Positions 8,844 through 16,566 of a stretch of 64,000 nt of DNA are shown one piece after another. The stretch covers positions 4,538 through 68,537 of the forward strand of contig SFDX01000016.1 of NCBI GenBank assembly GCA_004557455.1, in the 5' to 3' direction. The notes below the pieces were generated by a model. The model did no database searches, was not told the DNA's origin, and worked only from the letters and a program-made list of their open reading frames with translations. Source of the DNA: Akkermansia muciniphila. Its GTDB lineage: Bacteria > Verrucomicrobiota > Verrucomicrobiia > Verrucomicrobiales > Akkermansiaceae. Both the position numbers and the translations under genes were made by a program. How positions within the stretch are numbered: the stretch's first letter is position 1; each line of letters starts with the position of its first letter.

Positions 8844-9473
8844 CTACTTCTTGCTGCGCGAGGAGCTGCGACGGCGTTTCGGCTTGCTCGGTGCGGCTGT
8901 TACATCGCTGAGCAGTTCGGCGGCGTCCTGCAACACATCCTCCGCGGACTTTTTGCGACGGCGGGTTCTTATGCTTCTGCGCGGGGCGGGGCTGACCGGG
9001 GCCGTGCTCCTCTTCACCCGCCGGGTGGCGCAGTAGCCGTAGAAGACGCAAATCGCCCCCAGACCCAGGCGCAGCACATTGCCGAACCACAGGTGTTGCC
9101 CGTCGTAGAGCCTCGCTCGACTGGGATCGTTCGGCATCGTCAGCACGGATACTTTATCCCCTCTCACATAAGGTGTGGGGGATAAGTCCTCCTGCATTAG
9201 GCGTGCGTGCAGAGCACCGCCCTCCAGACGGAAAAGGACGACGGGTTGGTAGAATTCATCGTGCAGAAAGGGAATGTAGCCGCCGCGCAGTATCTCCATG
9301 AAAGATTCCGTCTGCACCTTGCGGTAATCGGTTACCGTTCCTTCCGTGGTGATAGCTTGGTAAACATATTTACCCGTGCGGTAGGAATCGAAACCGGCCG
9401 TAACGAGTAGATAAAGCCCGAGAAACAGGATGAGGATATTGCGATAACGATAAAGAAGTGAGGTGAGTCTCAT
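8844..9473 (-). CDS. DUF3592-type membrane protein with basic tail
   Basis: A 209-residue protein. Helix 1 is ILILFLGLYLLVTAGFDSYRTG. A soluble beta domain of about 85 residues (EGTVTDYRKVQ, VRGDKVSVLTMPNDPSRARLYDG) has the DUF3592 look. Helix 2 is FGNVLRLGLGAICVFYGYCA. The C-terminus is very basic (KPKRRRSSSRSKK). No catalytic residues are apparent. It is the last gene of the clpP-clpX-tsaD run, 15 nt after its upstream neighbour. The function is unknown. Confidence 0.7.
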   Translation of the reverse strand: MRLTSLLYRYRNILILFLGLYLLVTAGFDSYRTGKYVYQAITTEGTVTDYRKVQTESFMEILRGGYIPFLHDEFYQPVVLFRLEGGALHARLMQEDLSPTPYVRGDKVSVLTMPNDPSRARLYDGQHLWFGNVLRLGLGAICVFYGYCATRRVKRSTAPVSPAPRRSIRTRRRKKSAEDVLQDAAELLSDVTAAPSKPKRRRSSSRSKK

Positions 9474-9488
9474 GGTACAGGTTCGGGG

Positions 9489-10370
9489 CTAGTGAGCGGC
9501 TACGCGCATTTCGAAGGGCTCGATGCGCCCCCGGGCTGCACATTGCTCCGCCCAGCGGAGCACGGCAGCGGCCTCCGACGGGCGCGGAGTAGGAGCAGTG
9601 CGGTGACGAGGCACGGCTAGGATGTGTTGCGGGAGAGCCCGGAGCAGCCTGCGGGCCGAGGAAGGCTCCGCGCGGAACATGTCATCCGCCCTGGGAAACT
9701 CCGGTAGCTCGTCTTCCTCCGTACCGATGCAGCGCACCCCCACCCCCCAGCGGGCTCCCAGCTCGGCCAGATCCTCGTTCTCTCCGCAGCCGAAGAGCAG
9801 GAGCTCGGCTTCCTCTGCCCACAGCCCGCAGCTCAGTGCGCGGTAGAGCGCTCGGCGGCAGCTTTCGTCATCCTCGGCAAAGGCCAAGCACACCGCACGG
9901 TAGGAGGGCTCCGCCTCCTGTTCGTCGATGATGTAGGCACCGTCTTCTCCGTAGTGTCCGGCGGGCCATTGTACGGCGACTAAATCCGGATGAAACCAGC
10001 TTTCCTCCCCTACCGGGTAGACAAATACGCCCAATCCTGCGGTATCGTATAGCCGAACGGCCGCGGCCAGCGCCTTGTGCACGGGGTTTTCCCCCTCCTC
10101 CTGCGCGGCTCCGTCCTCAAACATATCGTGCAGGGAATGCTCGGTCTCCTCCCCGCGGAGAAAATATCCCTGTCCGCCGGCGATTCGGGCCAGACAAGAG
10201 GCTTCATCTAGGGCCATGCAGGAGAACTGGGAGAGAAGCGAGCGGTCCGAGTAAGTCTCCCCCAGCACGCTGCGCACGCGCGCAATCAGCTCTTTACCTT
10301 TGATGGCCTCCGCTGCCGAGGTCGGCAACAGGGGGGGGAGAATCTGCTCCAGTTTGTCGCGCAGTTTCAT
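9489..10370 (-). CDS. Uncharacterised cytosolic protein
   Basis: A 293-residue protein with no signal or membrane segment. It is notably acidic in the middle (EDGAAQEEGE, EAELLLFGCGENEDLAELG) and ends with an arginine-rich, proline-containing region and the stretch AAAVLRWAEQCAARGRIEPFEM. I do not recognise the family. It starts 3 nt after the tsaD stop, so it is almost certainly in the same mRNA as clpP, clpX and tsaD. The N-terminal third (ELIARVRSVLGETYSDRSLLSQFSCMALDEASCLARI) reads as a helical bundle. No function can be assigned. Confidence 0.65.
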   Translation of the reverse strand: MKLRDKLEQILPPLLPTSAAEAIKGKELIARVRSVLGETYSDRSLLSQFSCMALDEASCLARIAGGQGYFLRGEETEHSLHDMFEDGAAQEEGENPVHKALAAAVRLYDTAGLGVFVYPVGEESWFHPDLVAVQWPAGHYGEDGAYIIDEQEAEPSYRAVCLAFAEDDESCRRALYRALSCGLWAEEAELLLFGCGENEDLAELGARWGVGVRCIGTEEDELPEFPRADDMFRAEPSSARRLLRALPQHILAVPRHRTAPTPRPSEAAAVLRWAEQCAARGRIEPFEMRVAAH

Positions 10371-10373
10371 GGT

Positions 10374-11420
10374 TCAGGATCGTGTGCGGGCGCCGCAGAG
10401 GGTTAGGTTGGGGTCTACCGGTGTCTCGAGGGGGGAATAGACACCGGCCTTGGCGCGTAACATGCCGGCGTATGCGATCATAGCAGCGTTATCCGTGGTG
10501 ATAGAGGGCGGAGGCAGCACGGCTGTAAGCCCCCGCTCGGCACAGGCTGATGTCAGGCGTCGCCGTAAATCGGCATTGCAGGAGACCCCTCCGGACACGG
10601 CCACGACGCGTTGACCGGTGAGTGCCGCCGCCCGCAGCGTTTTGTGCAGCAGCACATCCAGGACAGCGGTACGCACCCCCGCGCAGATGTCGCAGAGGGT
10701 TTGTTCCTCCAGACGGTGCGGATCCCCGCCGGGTGCTAGCTTTTGCAGGGTATAAAGCACGGCTGTCTTGAGTCCGGAGAAGGAAAAATCCAAGTGTTCT
10801 TCATGCAGCATGGGCCGCGGAAAGTCGAAACGGCGCGCATCGCCGCGCTCGGCTCGGCGGTCGATTTCCGGGCCGCCGGGGTAGGGCAGGTCGAGCATTT
10901 TGGCCACCTTGTCGAAGGCCTCGCCGGCCGCATCATCGCGGGAACGCCCCAGCAGTTCATACTGCCCGCAGCCCCTCACATGCACCAGCAGCGTGTGTCC
11001 CCCGGAGACGACCAAGCCTAGGTGAGGCACCAGACCACCGGCGTGTTGAACGAAGGGGGAAAGCAGGTGCCCCTCCATGTGGTTGACGGCAACGTAAGGT
11101 TTACCTGCGGCGGCTGCCAGTGCCTTTGCCGCAGTATTGCCCACCAGGAGCGCCGCTACCAACCCCGGGCCGGCCGTGGCGGCAAATACATCCACCTGCT
11201 GCGCTGTGCGCCCGGCTTTCTCCAGTGCCTCCTGCAGCACACCCGGCAGGTTGGTGGAGTGGTTACGCGAGGCTAGCTCCGGGATAACGCCGCCGTATAA
11301 CCGGTGCAGAGGAATTTGGGTAGAGATAACGGAACTGAGGAGCACGGGCTGACCGCCCTGCTCCTCGATAAGTGCTGCCGCTGTCTCGTCGCAACTGGAT
11401 TCTATGCCGAGTACGAGCAT
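10374..11420 (-). CDS. tsaD: tRNA N6-threonylcarbamoyladenosine transferase TsaD
   Basis: A 348-residue protein that transfers the threonylcarbamoyl group from TC-AMP to A37 of ANN-decoding tRNAs, working with TsaB, TsaC and TsaE. It starts MLVLGIESSCDETAAALI (ASKHA fold phosphate-1 motif). The metal-binding pair is seen in VNHMEGHLLSPF (HxxxH), and VVSGGHTLL and VAVSGGVSCNADLR are the further nucleotide-binding segments. Length fits the family. It begins 3 nt after the clpX stop and is followed 3 nt later by the uncharacterised gene. No tsaB or tsaE is nearby. Confidence 0.97.
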   Translation of the reverse strand: MLVLGIESSCDETAAALIEEQGGQPVLLSSVISTQIPLHRLYGGVIPELASRNHSTNLPGVLQEALEKAGRTAQQVDVFAATAGPGLVAALLVGNTAAKALAAAAGKPYVAVNHMEGHLLSPFVQHAGGLVPHLGLVVSGGHTLLVHVRGCGQYELLGRSRDDAAGEAFDKVAKMLDLPYPGGPEIDRRAERGDARRFDFPRPMLHEEHLDFSFSGLKTAVLYTLQKLAPGGDPHRLEEQTLCDICAGVRTAVLDVLLHKTLRAAALTGQRVVAVSGGVSCNADLRRRLTSACAERGLTAVLPPPSITTDNAAMIAYAGMLRAKAGVYSPLETPVDPNLTLCGARTRS

Positions 11421-11423
11421 GGC

Positions 11424-12755
11424 TCAGGCCTTCGATTTGCGCTTGATGCGGGGCTTGCTCTTCCCGAGCACCACATCCTCGGTAATAGTGATGGTGTCGA
11501 TGGTCTTGTCTCCCGGCGCTTCATACATCACATCCAGCATCAGGCGCTCGAAGATGCCGCGCAGGGCGCGCGCACCGGTGCCGCGCTCGATGGCCTGCTT
11601 AGCCATGGCGCGCAGGGCCGGTTTCTCTACCTTGAGGCGCACCCCGCTCATGGCGAGCAGCTTGGTGTATTGCTTCACCAAGGCGTTACGCGGCTCTGTC
11701 AGAAGTTGCACCAGTTGGTTCTCCGTCAGGGTGGTGAGCGGGGCGAAAATTGGCAGGCGACCGATGAGCTCCGGGATCATCCCGAATTGGAAGAAGTCCT
11801 CCGGCATGGCCTTGGCCAGCACCTCTTCCTCCGTGTATTCCTTGGTGTCTCGCCCTTCCTCGATGCTGGCGAACCCGAGGCTGGAGGAACCGAGGCGCTT
11901 GCGGATGATGTCCTGCAGGCCCACGAAAGCACCGCCGCAGATGAAGAGGATATTCTGCGTATTCACCTTGATGTATTTTTCATCCGGGTGCTTGCGGCCT
12001 CCTTTGGGCGGGATGTTGGCCTCCGTGCCTTCGATGATTTTCAGCAGAGCTTGTTGTACGCCCTCGCCGGATACATCTCGGGTGATGCTGACATTCTGCG
12101 TCTTGCGACCGATCTTGTCGATCTCGTCCACATAGATGATACCGCGTTCGGCTTTCGCCACATTCATATCCGCCGCCTGAAGCAGACGCAGGATGATGTT
12201 TTCCACATCTTCCCCAACATAGCCGGCTTCCGTGAGGGTGGTGGCGTCCGCAATGCAGAAGGGTACATCCAGAATCCTCGCCAGAGTCTTGGCCAACAGC
12301 GTTTTGCCGGAGCCGGTGGTGCCGGCCATGATGATGTTGCTCTTCTCGATTTCCGTGCCGTCATCATCGGCGGTCTGCCGCAGTCGCATGTAGTGGTTAT
12401 ATACCGCTACGCAGAGGGTTTTCTTGGCGAGTTCCTGCCCGATGACGTAGTTGTCCAACTTCTTGTGCAGTTCCTCCGGCGTGGGAAGATCGGCCAGTTT
12501 CTTTGTCTGCACCTCCAGCACGGGCGCGGTGTCCGGTTCCAATCCCTCCACTACCTCCGGGTGGGTGTTTTGGATGAGGCGTACCACACGTTCGCAGGCA
12601 ATGGTGCCGAAGTCGGAGGTGAACATGCGGAAGTTGAGGTGCTCCATGCACTGGAAGCAGATGTTGACGGGGCCCAGCTCCAGCATGGGGCGGCCATCGC
12701 TCTGGTATTCACCGCAGAGGGCGCATTGTTTTTTTTGTGGAGGAGGATTGGCCAT
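11424..12755 (-). CDS. clpX: ATP-dependent protease ATP-binding subunit ClpX
   Basis: A 443-residue AAA+ unfoldase that recognises substrates and feeds them to ClpP. The start at 12755 gives MANPPPQKKQCALCGEYQ, so the N-terminal zinc domain has its four Cys (CALC and CFQC). Walker A is GTTGSGKTLL, Walker B IIYVDEIDKIG, and the IGF-type loop for ClpP docking is in the segment LGFASIEEG region. The C-terminal tail is basic (KSKPRIKRKSKA). It lies 7 nt downstream of clpP, the normal arrangement. A frame open further upstream would overlap clpP and lacks support. Confidence 0.97.
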   Translation of the reverse strand: MANPPPQKKQCALCGEYQSDGRPMLELGPVNICFQCMEHLNFRMFTSDFGTIACERVVRLIQNTHPEVVEGLEPDTAPVLEVQTKKLADLPTPEELHKKLDNYVIGQELAKKTLCVAVYNHYMRLRQTADDDGTEIEKSNIIMAGTTGSGKTLLAKTLARILDVPFCIADATTLTEAGYVGEDVENIILRLLQAADMNVAKAERGIIYVDEIDKIGRKTQNVSITRDVSGEGVQQALLKIIEGTEANIPPKGGRKHPDEKYIKVNTQNILFICGGAFVGLQDIIRKRLGSSSLGFASIEEGRDTKEYTEEEVLAKAMPEDFFQFGMIPELIGRLPIFAPLTTLTENQLVQLLTEPRNALVKQYTKLLAMSGVRLKVEKPALRAMAKQAIERGTGARALRGIFERLMLDVMYEAPGDKTIDTITITEDVVLGKSKPRIKRKSKA

Positions 12756-12762
12756 GGCGGGC

Positions 12763-13371
12763 TTACTTGGCTGAGGATTTATGGTTGAGGATGCGGTCCA
12801 CAAGACCATAGGCCACGGATTCCTCCGCAGTCATATAATTGTCACGGTCTTGGTCCTTCTTGACCACCTCGGGGGACTTGTTCGTGTGCTTGGCCAGAAT
12901 ACCGGTGAGGCGTTCATCCAAGCTGAACATGAAGTTGATGGTGCGTGCCACATCCGCCGCCGTGCCTTGGGCTCCGCCGCGTACCTGGTGGATCATCACG
13001 TGGGCGTTCGGCAGGCAGAAGCGCTTGCCTTTGGTGCCGGCGGCCAACAGCACGGAGGCCATGGAGGCCGCTATGCCGATGCAGTATGTGTTAACATCGC
13101 AGGAGATGAACTGCATCGTGTCGTAAATGGCCAGCCCTGCCGTGACGGAGCCGCCCGGGGAGTTGATGTACAGGTGGATGTCTTTCTTCGGGTCTGTCAT
13201 TTGCAGGAACAAAAGCTGCGCAATCACGGAGTTAGCTACCGTGTCGTCAATCTCCGTGCCGATGAAGATGACGCGATCCAGGAGCAGGCGGGAGTAAATG
13301 TCGTAGGCACGCTCGCCTTGGCTCGTTTTTTCAATGACGGTGGGTATGTAATAATTCTGCGGTGTGCTCAT
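12763..13371 (-). CDS. clpP: ATP-dependent Clp protease proteolytic subunit ClpP
   Basis: A 202-residue serine protease forming the tetradecameric chamber. The catalytic Ser is in GIAASMASVLLAAG and the His in NAHVMIHQ; the Asp lies in the following helix region ending DRDNYMTAEESVAYGLVD. A short propeptide-like N-terminus precedes IPTVIEKTSQGERAYDIYSRLL. First gene of a five-gene minus-strand run (clpP, clpX, tsaD and two uncharacterised genes). The -10 box TATAAT ends 11 nt before the start codon. Confidence 0.97.
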   Translation of the reverse strand: MSTPQNYYIPTVIEKTSQGERAYDIYSRLLLDRVIFIGTEIDDTVANSVIAQLLFLQMTDPKKDIHLYINSPGGSVTAGLAIYDTMQFISCDVNTYCIGIAASMASVLLAAGTKGKRFCLPNAHVMIHQVRGGAQGTAADVARTINFMFSLDERLTGILAKHTNKSPEVVKKDQDRDNYMTAEESVAYGLVDRILNHKSSAK

Positions 13372-13382
13372 ATCTCTCGGCC

Positions 13383-13411
13383 ATTATACCACAATCCCGC
13401 GCGTTGATAAA
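13383..13411 (-). promoter_or_regulatory. Promoter of the clpP operon
   Basis: Minus strand: perfect -10 TATAAT at 13388-13383, 11 nt from the ATG. The -35 region at 17 bp is poor (TTTATC-like, about 13406-13411). The leader would be only about 4 nt. Confidence 0.6.
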
Positions 13412-13514
13412 GCGCAAAGTGTAGCATGCCGCAGAAAGTCGCCCCGAGAGGGGGGAGGAGTGGAGTTTTTTGCTGCCTTTTGGGGTAAATTCTGGCTGTG
13501 GGGTGACTATGTTC

Positions 13515-13543
13515 TTGACATTCTGCCGCTTTTGGGGCAAACT
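13515..13543 (+). promoter_or_regulatory. Promoter of the carboxynorspermidine synthase-like gene
   Basis: TTGACA (13515-13520), 17 bp, CAAACT (13538-13543), then 9 nt to the ATG at 13553. The -35 is perfect and the -10 weak. This geometry supports the start at 13553. Confidence 0.65.
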
Positions 13544-13552
13544 GCGCGCGGT

Positions 13553-14779
13553 ATGAAGAAAGTTCTCATTATCGGAGCCGGTGGCGTGGGGCATGTGGTG
13601 GCCCACAAGTGTGCGCAGATGTCGGATGTGTACGGCGAGATTCACTTGGCCTCCCGCACGAAGAGCAAGTGCGATGCCATCGCTGCGGATGTGATGGCGC
13701 GGGAGGGGGTGCATATCACCACCCACGCGGTGGATGCCGATGATGTGGAGCAGACAGTGGCCCTCCTGCGGCAGATCCGGCCCGATTTGCTGCTGAACGT
13801 GGCCCTGCCTTACCAGGACCTGCCGCTGATGGATGCCTGCTTGGAGGCCGGGGTGCATTACATGGACACGGCTAACTATGAGCCGCGGGAAGTGGCGAAG
13901 TTCGAGTACAAGTGGCAGTGGGCCTACGATGAGCGCTACCGCAAGGCGGGGCTCTTCGCTCTCATGGGTTCCGGGTTCGACCCGGGTGTTACGAATGTCT
14001 ACACTGCTTGGGCGCTCAAGCATCATTTCGATGAGATTGAGTATCTCGACATCATTGATGTGAACGGTGGTGATCACGGTCAGGCGTTCGCAACGAACTT
14101 TAACCCGGAAATCAACATTCGCGAGGTGTCTGCGCCCTGTCGCCATTGGGAGGACGGGGATTTCCGTGAGACGCCGCCCATGAGCCTGCACCGCCCCTTC
14201 TGCTGCCCGGAGGGTGTGGGTACTTACGAGATTTACCGCATGTATCATGAGGAGATGGAGTCGCTGGTGAAGCACATTCCCACCATCAAACGGGCGCAGT
14301 TCTGGATGAGCTTCTCGCCGAATTATATCAATCACCTCACGGTGCTGAAGAATGTGGGGATGACTCGCATTGACCCGGTGATGTACAATGGGGTGGAAAT
14401 CGTGCCTCTGCAATTCCTGAAGGCGGTGCTGCCCAACCCGGGTGATTTGGGTAAGACGACCCATGGGCGCACCTGTATCGGTTGCGTGATTCAGGGTAAG
14501 AAGGACGGCAAGTATAAGGCGGTTTACATCTACAATATCTGTGACCATGAGAAATGCTTTGAGGAGGTCGGTTCCCAAGCTATTTCCTACACTACGGGTG
14601 TGCCGGCGGCCATCGGCGGGCGCATGATTCTCTCCGGCCTCTGGAGTGGGGCTGGTGTTTATAATATGGAGCAGAATGACCCGGATCCGTTCATGGAGGC
14701 CCTCAATCGCTATGGTCTGCCCTGGAACTGCATCGAGCTGACGCAGGAACAGGCGGAGGGGCTGACGGTTACGCACTGA
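13553..14779 (+). CDS. Saccharopine dehydrogenase-family carboxynorspermidine synthase
   Basis: A 408-residue protein. The start at 13553 gives MKKVLIIGAGGVGHVVAHKCAQ, a Rossmann NAD(P) motif at the extreme N-terminus. Conserved family segments include DLLLNVALPYQDLPLMDACLEAGVHYMDTANYE, GSGFDPGVTNVYTAWA, and YIYNICDHEKCFEEVGSQAISYTTGVPA. These match the bacterial carboxy(nor)spermidine dehydrogenase branch, which condenses aspartate semialdehyde with a diamine in polyamine synthesis, rather than lysine-degrading saccharopine reductases. The expected partner decarboxylase (nspC) is not in the window. It is monocistronic, with a likely GC-rich terminator after the stop. Confidence 0.85.
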   Translation: MKKVLIIGAGGVGHVVAHKCAQMSDVYGEIHLASRTKSKCDAIAADVMAREGVHITTHAVDADDVEQTVALLRQIRPDLLLNVALPYQDLPLMDACLEAGVHYMDTANYEPREVAKFEYKWQWAYDERYRKAGLFALMGSGFDPGVTNVYTAWALKHHFDEIEYLDIIDVNGGDHGQAFATNFNPEINIREVSAPCRHWEDGDFRETPPMSLHRPFCCPEGVGTYEIYRMYHEEMESLVKHIPTIKRAQFWMSFSPNYINHLTVLKNVGMTRIDPVMYNGVEIVPLQFLKAVLPNPGDLGKTTHGRTCIGCVIQGKKDGKYKAVYIYNICDHEKCFEEVGSQAISYTTGVPAAIGGRMILSGLWSGAGVYNMEQNDPDPFMEALNRYGLPWNCIELTQEQAEGLTVTH

Positions 14780-14802
14780 TTTGTACCCCCCGTTCGGGCT
14801 CT

Positions 14803-14828
14803 CTCCCCTCCGGGGGAGGGGCCTTTGT
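14803..14828 (+). terminator. Probable hairpin terminator
   Basis: CCCCTCC (14805-14811) pairs with GGAGGGG (14815-14821) over a 3-nt loop, followed by a poor T tract (CCTTTGT). Likely but not strong. Confidence 0.5.
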
Positions 14829-14850
14829 GCAGGTTTCGTCATTTTATGGC

Positions 14851-14879
14851 TTGACTTGCCGCGGTGATCGCGCTATCAT
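14851..14879 (+). promoter_or_regulatory. Promoter of the nucleotidyltransferase operon
   Basis: TTGACT (14851-14856), 17 bp, TATCAT (14874-14879), 11 nt to the ATG at 14891. It serves the three overlapping or adjacent genes up to 16521. Confidence 0.7.
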
Positions 14880-14890
14880 GCCTGAAGCAT

Positions 14891-15310
14891 ATGGCAAAAG
14901 TTTTCGTTTCCGGTTGTTTTGATGTCCTGCACAGCGGCCACATTGCCTTCTTGGAGGAGGCCGCGTCGTATGGCGATGTATACGTCTCCCTCGGGTCGGA
15001 CGCAACGGTGCGTGCCCTTAAGAACAGGAGCACTGTGTACAATGAGCAGGAGCGTAAGTATATGTTGGAGGCTATCCGTTTTGTGAAGAAGGTGTACATC
15101 GGCCCGGATACCGGTAAGGTGCTGGACTTTGCGCCTTTGCTCGATGTCGTGAAGCCGGATATCTTTTTTGTGAATGAGGATGGTACGGGTGATGAGAAGA
15201 AGGCTTTTGTGGAGTCGAAGGGTATTCGTTATGTGACGAGTAAGCGCATCCCTCACGGTGGGTTGCCGACGCGTTCGACAACGTCGATTCGTGCAGAATT
15301 AGGGAAGTAG
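14891..15310 (+). CDS. Cytidylyltransferase-like nucleotidyltransferase
   Basis: A 139-residue single-domain protein of the glycerol-3-phosphate cytidylyltransferase / HldE-C type. The start gives MAKVFVSGCFDVLHSGHIAF with the HxGH signature (H14, H17). The second signature is the C-terminal STTSIRAE. It would activate a sugar or polyol phosphate with a CTP- or ATP-derived nucleotide for surface glycan synthesis. The substrate cannot be read. It is first in an operon with a cupin isomerase and a GT25 enzyme, which supports an envelope-polysaccharide role. Confidence 0.85.
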   Translation: MAKVFVSGCFDVLHSGHIAFLEEAASYGDVYVSLGSDATVRALKNRSTVYNEQERKYMLEAIRFVKKVYIGPDTGKVLDFAPLLDVVKPDIFFVNEDGTGDEKKAFVESKGIRYVTSKRIPHGGLPTRSTTSIRAELGK

Positions 15311-15316
15311 GCGTAT

Positions 15317-15679
15317 ATGATAGCTTATACCAACGGAGAAAGTGCCGGAAGGCCTTGGGGGTACTGGCGTGTGCTGGCAGTGCAACGCGGGGCTGTGGTT
15401 AAGTACTTGGAGATCAACCCGCGCAGCCGCCTCTCTCTGCAGCGCCATTTCAAGCGTGCCGAGCGTTGGATTGTTACGACCGGCACGGCTACCGTGCAGA
15501 TCGGGCAGGAGGAGTTCGAGCTTAATCCCGGCGATTCTATTTACATTCCGTGCCGCGCTTGGCATCGCCTCGGTAATCGTACCCGCCGCCCGGTCGCTGT
15601 GGTGGAGGTGCAACTGGGGGATGATTTGTCGGAGGATGATATCGAGCGGTTGGAAGATGATTACGAAAGGTGTGAGTAA
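15317..15679 (+). CDS. Mannose-6-phosphate isomerase type II-like cupin
   Basis: A 120-residue single cupin. The opening RPWGYWRVLAVQRGAVVKYLEINPRSRLSLQRHFKRAERWIV matches the cupin half of bifunctional mannose-1-phosphate guanylyltransferase/isomerases, and NPGDSIYIPCRAWHRLGN is cupin motif 2. The metal ligands are visible as H (RHFKRAE..W) and H (WHRL). It begins 6 nt after the nucleotidyltransferase and overlaps the GT25 gene by one base. Stand-alone cupins of this type accompany sugar activation in polysaccharide loci. Confidence 0.85.
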   Translation: MIAYTNGESAGRPWGYWRVLAVQRGAVVKYLEINPRSRLSLQRHFKRAERWIVTTGTATVQIGQEEFELNPGDSIYIPCRAWHRLGNRTRRPVAVVEVQLGDDLSEDDIERLEDDYERCE

Positions 15680-16521
15680 TGGATATTTGGAATTGCATTG
15701 ATGCCGCGTTGGTGATTAACATGGACCGCAGTGTGGACCGCTGGCAGGCTTTCCAACGCTCGGTGGAGGGGCTGATTCCTCCTGATCGTCTGCACCGTAT
15801 CAGTGCCGTGCCGGGCGTGGAGCTGCCCGGTTACGGGGAGAAGCCGTGGTTCCGCAGGCGCACGGAAAGCAAGGCGCGCCAGTGGGCCGGTGTGGCAGGC
15901 TGCGCGGCGTCGCATCGCCGCGCCATTGCATTCGCCAAGCAGCAGGGCTACCGCCGTGTCCTCATCCTGGAGGACGATGCCGAATTTACCCCCGCTTGGC
16001 TACGAGGTCAGTCTTTCGTGGCAGAATCCCTCGCCTCCCTCACCGGCCCCTTCCTCTTCTACCTCGGCTACCATAAGCCCAACCCTCACGGCGTTCAACT
16101 CGCCGCGCAGCAGAATTTTTCCCTCTGGCGTACAGAGGGGGTGCTTGCTGCCCACGCGTACATTGTCTCATCGGAGCTTTACGACGTGTTGTTGGATATG
16201 TCGCCCGTCGGCCGGGACGCATGGGCATGGATTGCTCGGTATCGTGCTTACGACACGATGTTGAAGGATTTTATTTCTTCCCGCAGAGAGGTTAATACAT
16301 ATTTGGTGTATCCCTCCCTGATTATTCAATCGGGCGCCGTTTCCAGCATCAGCACCAGAGCAGGTGAGCTAGATTACATGCTTTGCCGCCGCCCCCCCTT
16401 GCCCCTCACTCTCAACCGACGCCTCACCTCTCCCCTCCGCTTTCTCAAAATCCGCACCAATTCTCTCTACACCCTCACCCGCAACTACCTCCTCGGCCTC
16501 CCCGGCCTCAGGAAAAAGTGA
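15679..16521 (+). CDS. Glycosyltransferase family 25 protein
   Basis: A 280-residue protein of the LPS/LOS-modifying GT25 family. The characteristic opening is ALVINMDRSVDRW, followed by AGVAGCAASHRRAIAFAKQQGYRRVLILEDDAEF, whose acidic cluster is the metal/nucleotide site. AWAWIARYRAYDTM is the downstream family segment. The C-terminal 50 residues are basic and hydrophobic, consistent with membrane association. Third gene of the operon starting at 14891. The last codons are pyrimidine-rich and the gene ends 45 nt before a convergent membrane-protein gene. Confidence 0.9.
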   Translation: MDIWNCIDAALVINMDRSVDRWQAFQRSVEGLIPPDRLHRISAVPGVELPGYGEKPWFRRRTESKARQWAGVAGCAASHRRAIAFAKQQGYRRVLILEDDAEFTPAWLRGQSFVAESLASLTGPFLFYLGYHKPNPHGVQLAAQQNFSLWRTEGVLAAHAYIVSSELYDVLLDMSPVGRDAWAWIARYRAYDTMLKDFISSRREVNTYLVYPSLIIQSGAVSSISTRAGELDYMLCRRPPLPLTLNRRLTSPLRFLKIRTNSLYTLTRNYLLGLPGLRKK

Positions 16522-16566
16522 GGGGGGTGTTGAGGCCGGGTTGCTCCCCCATGCGTTGATGGGATA

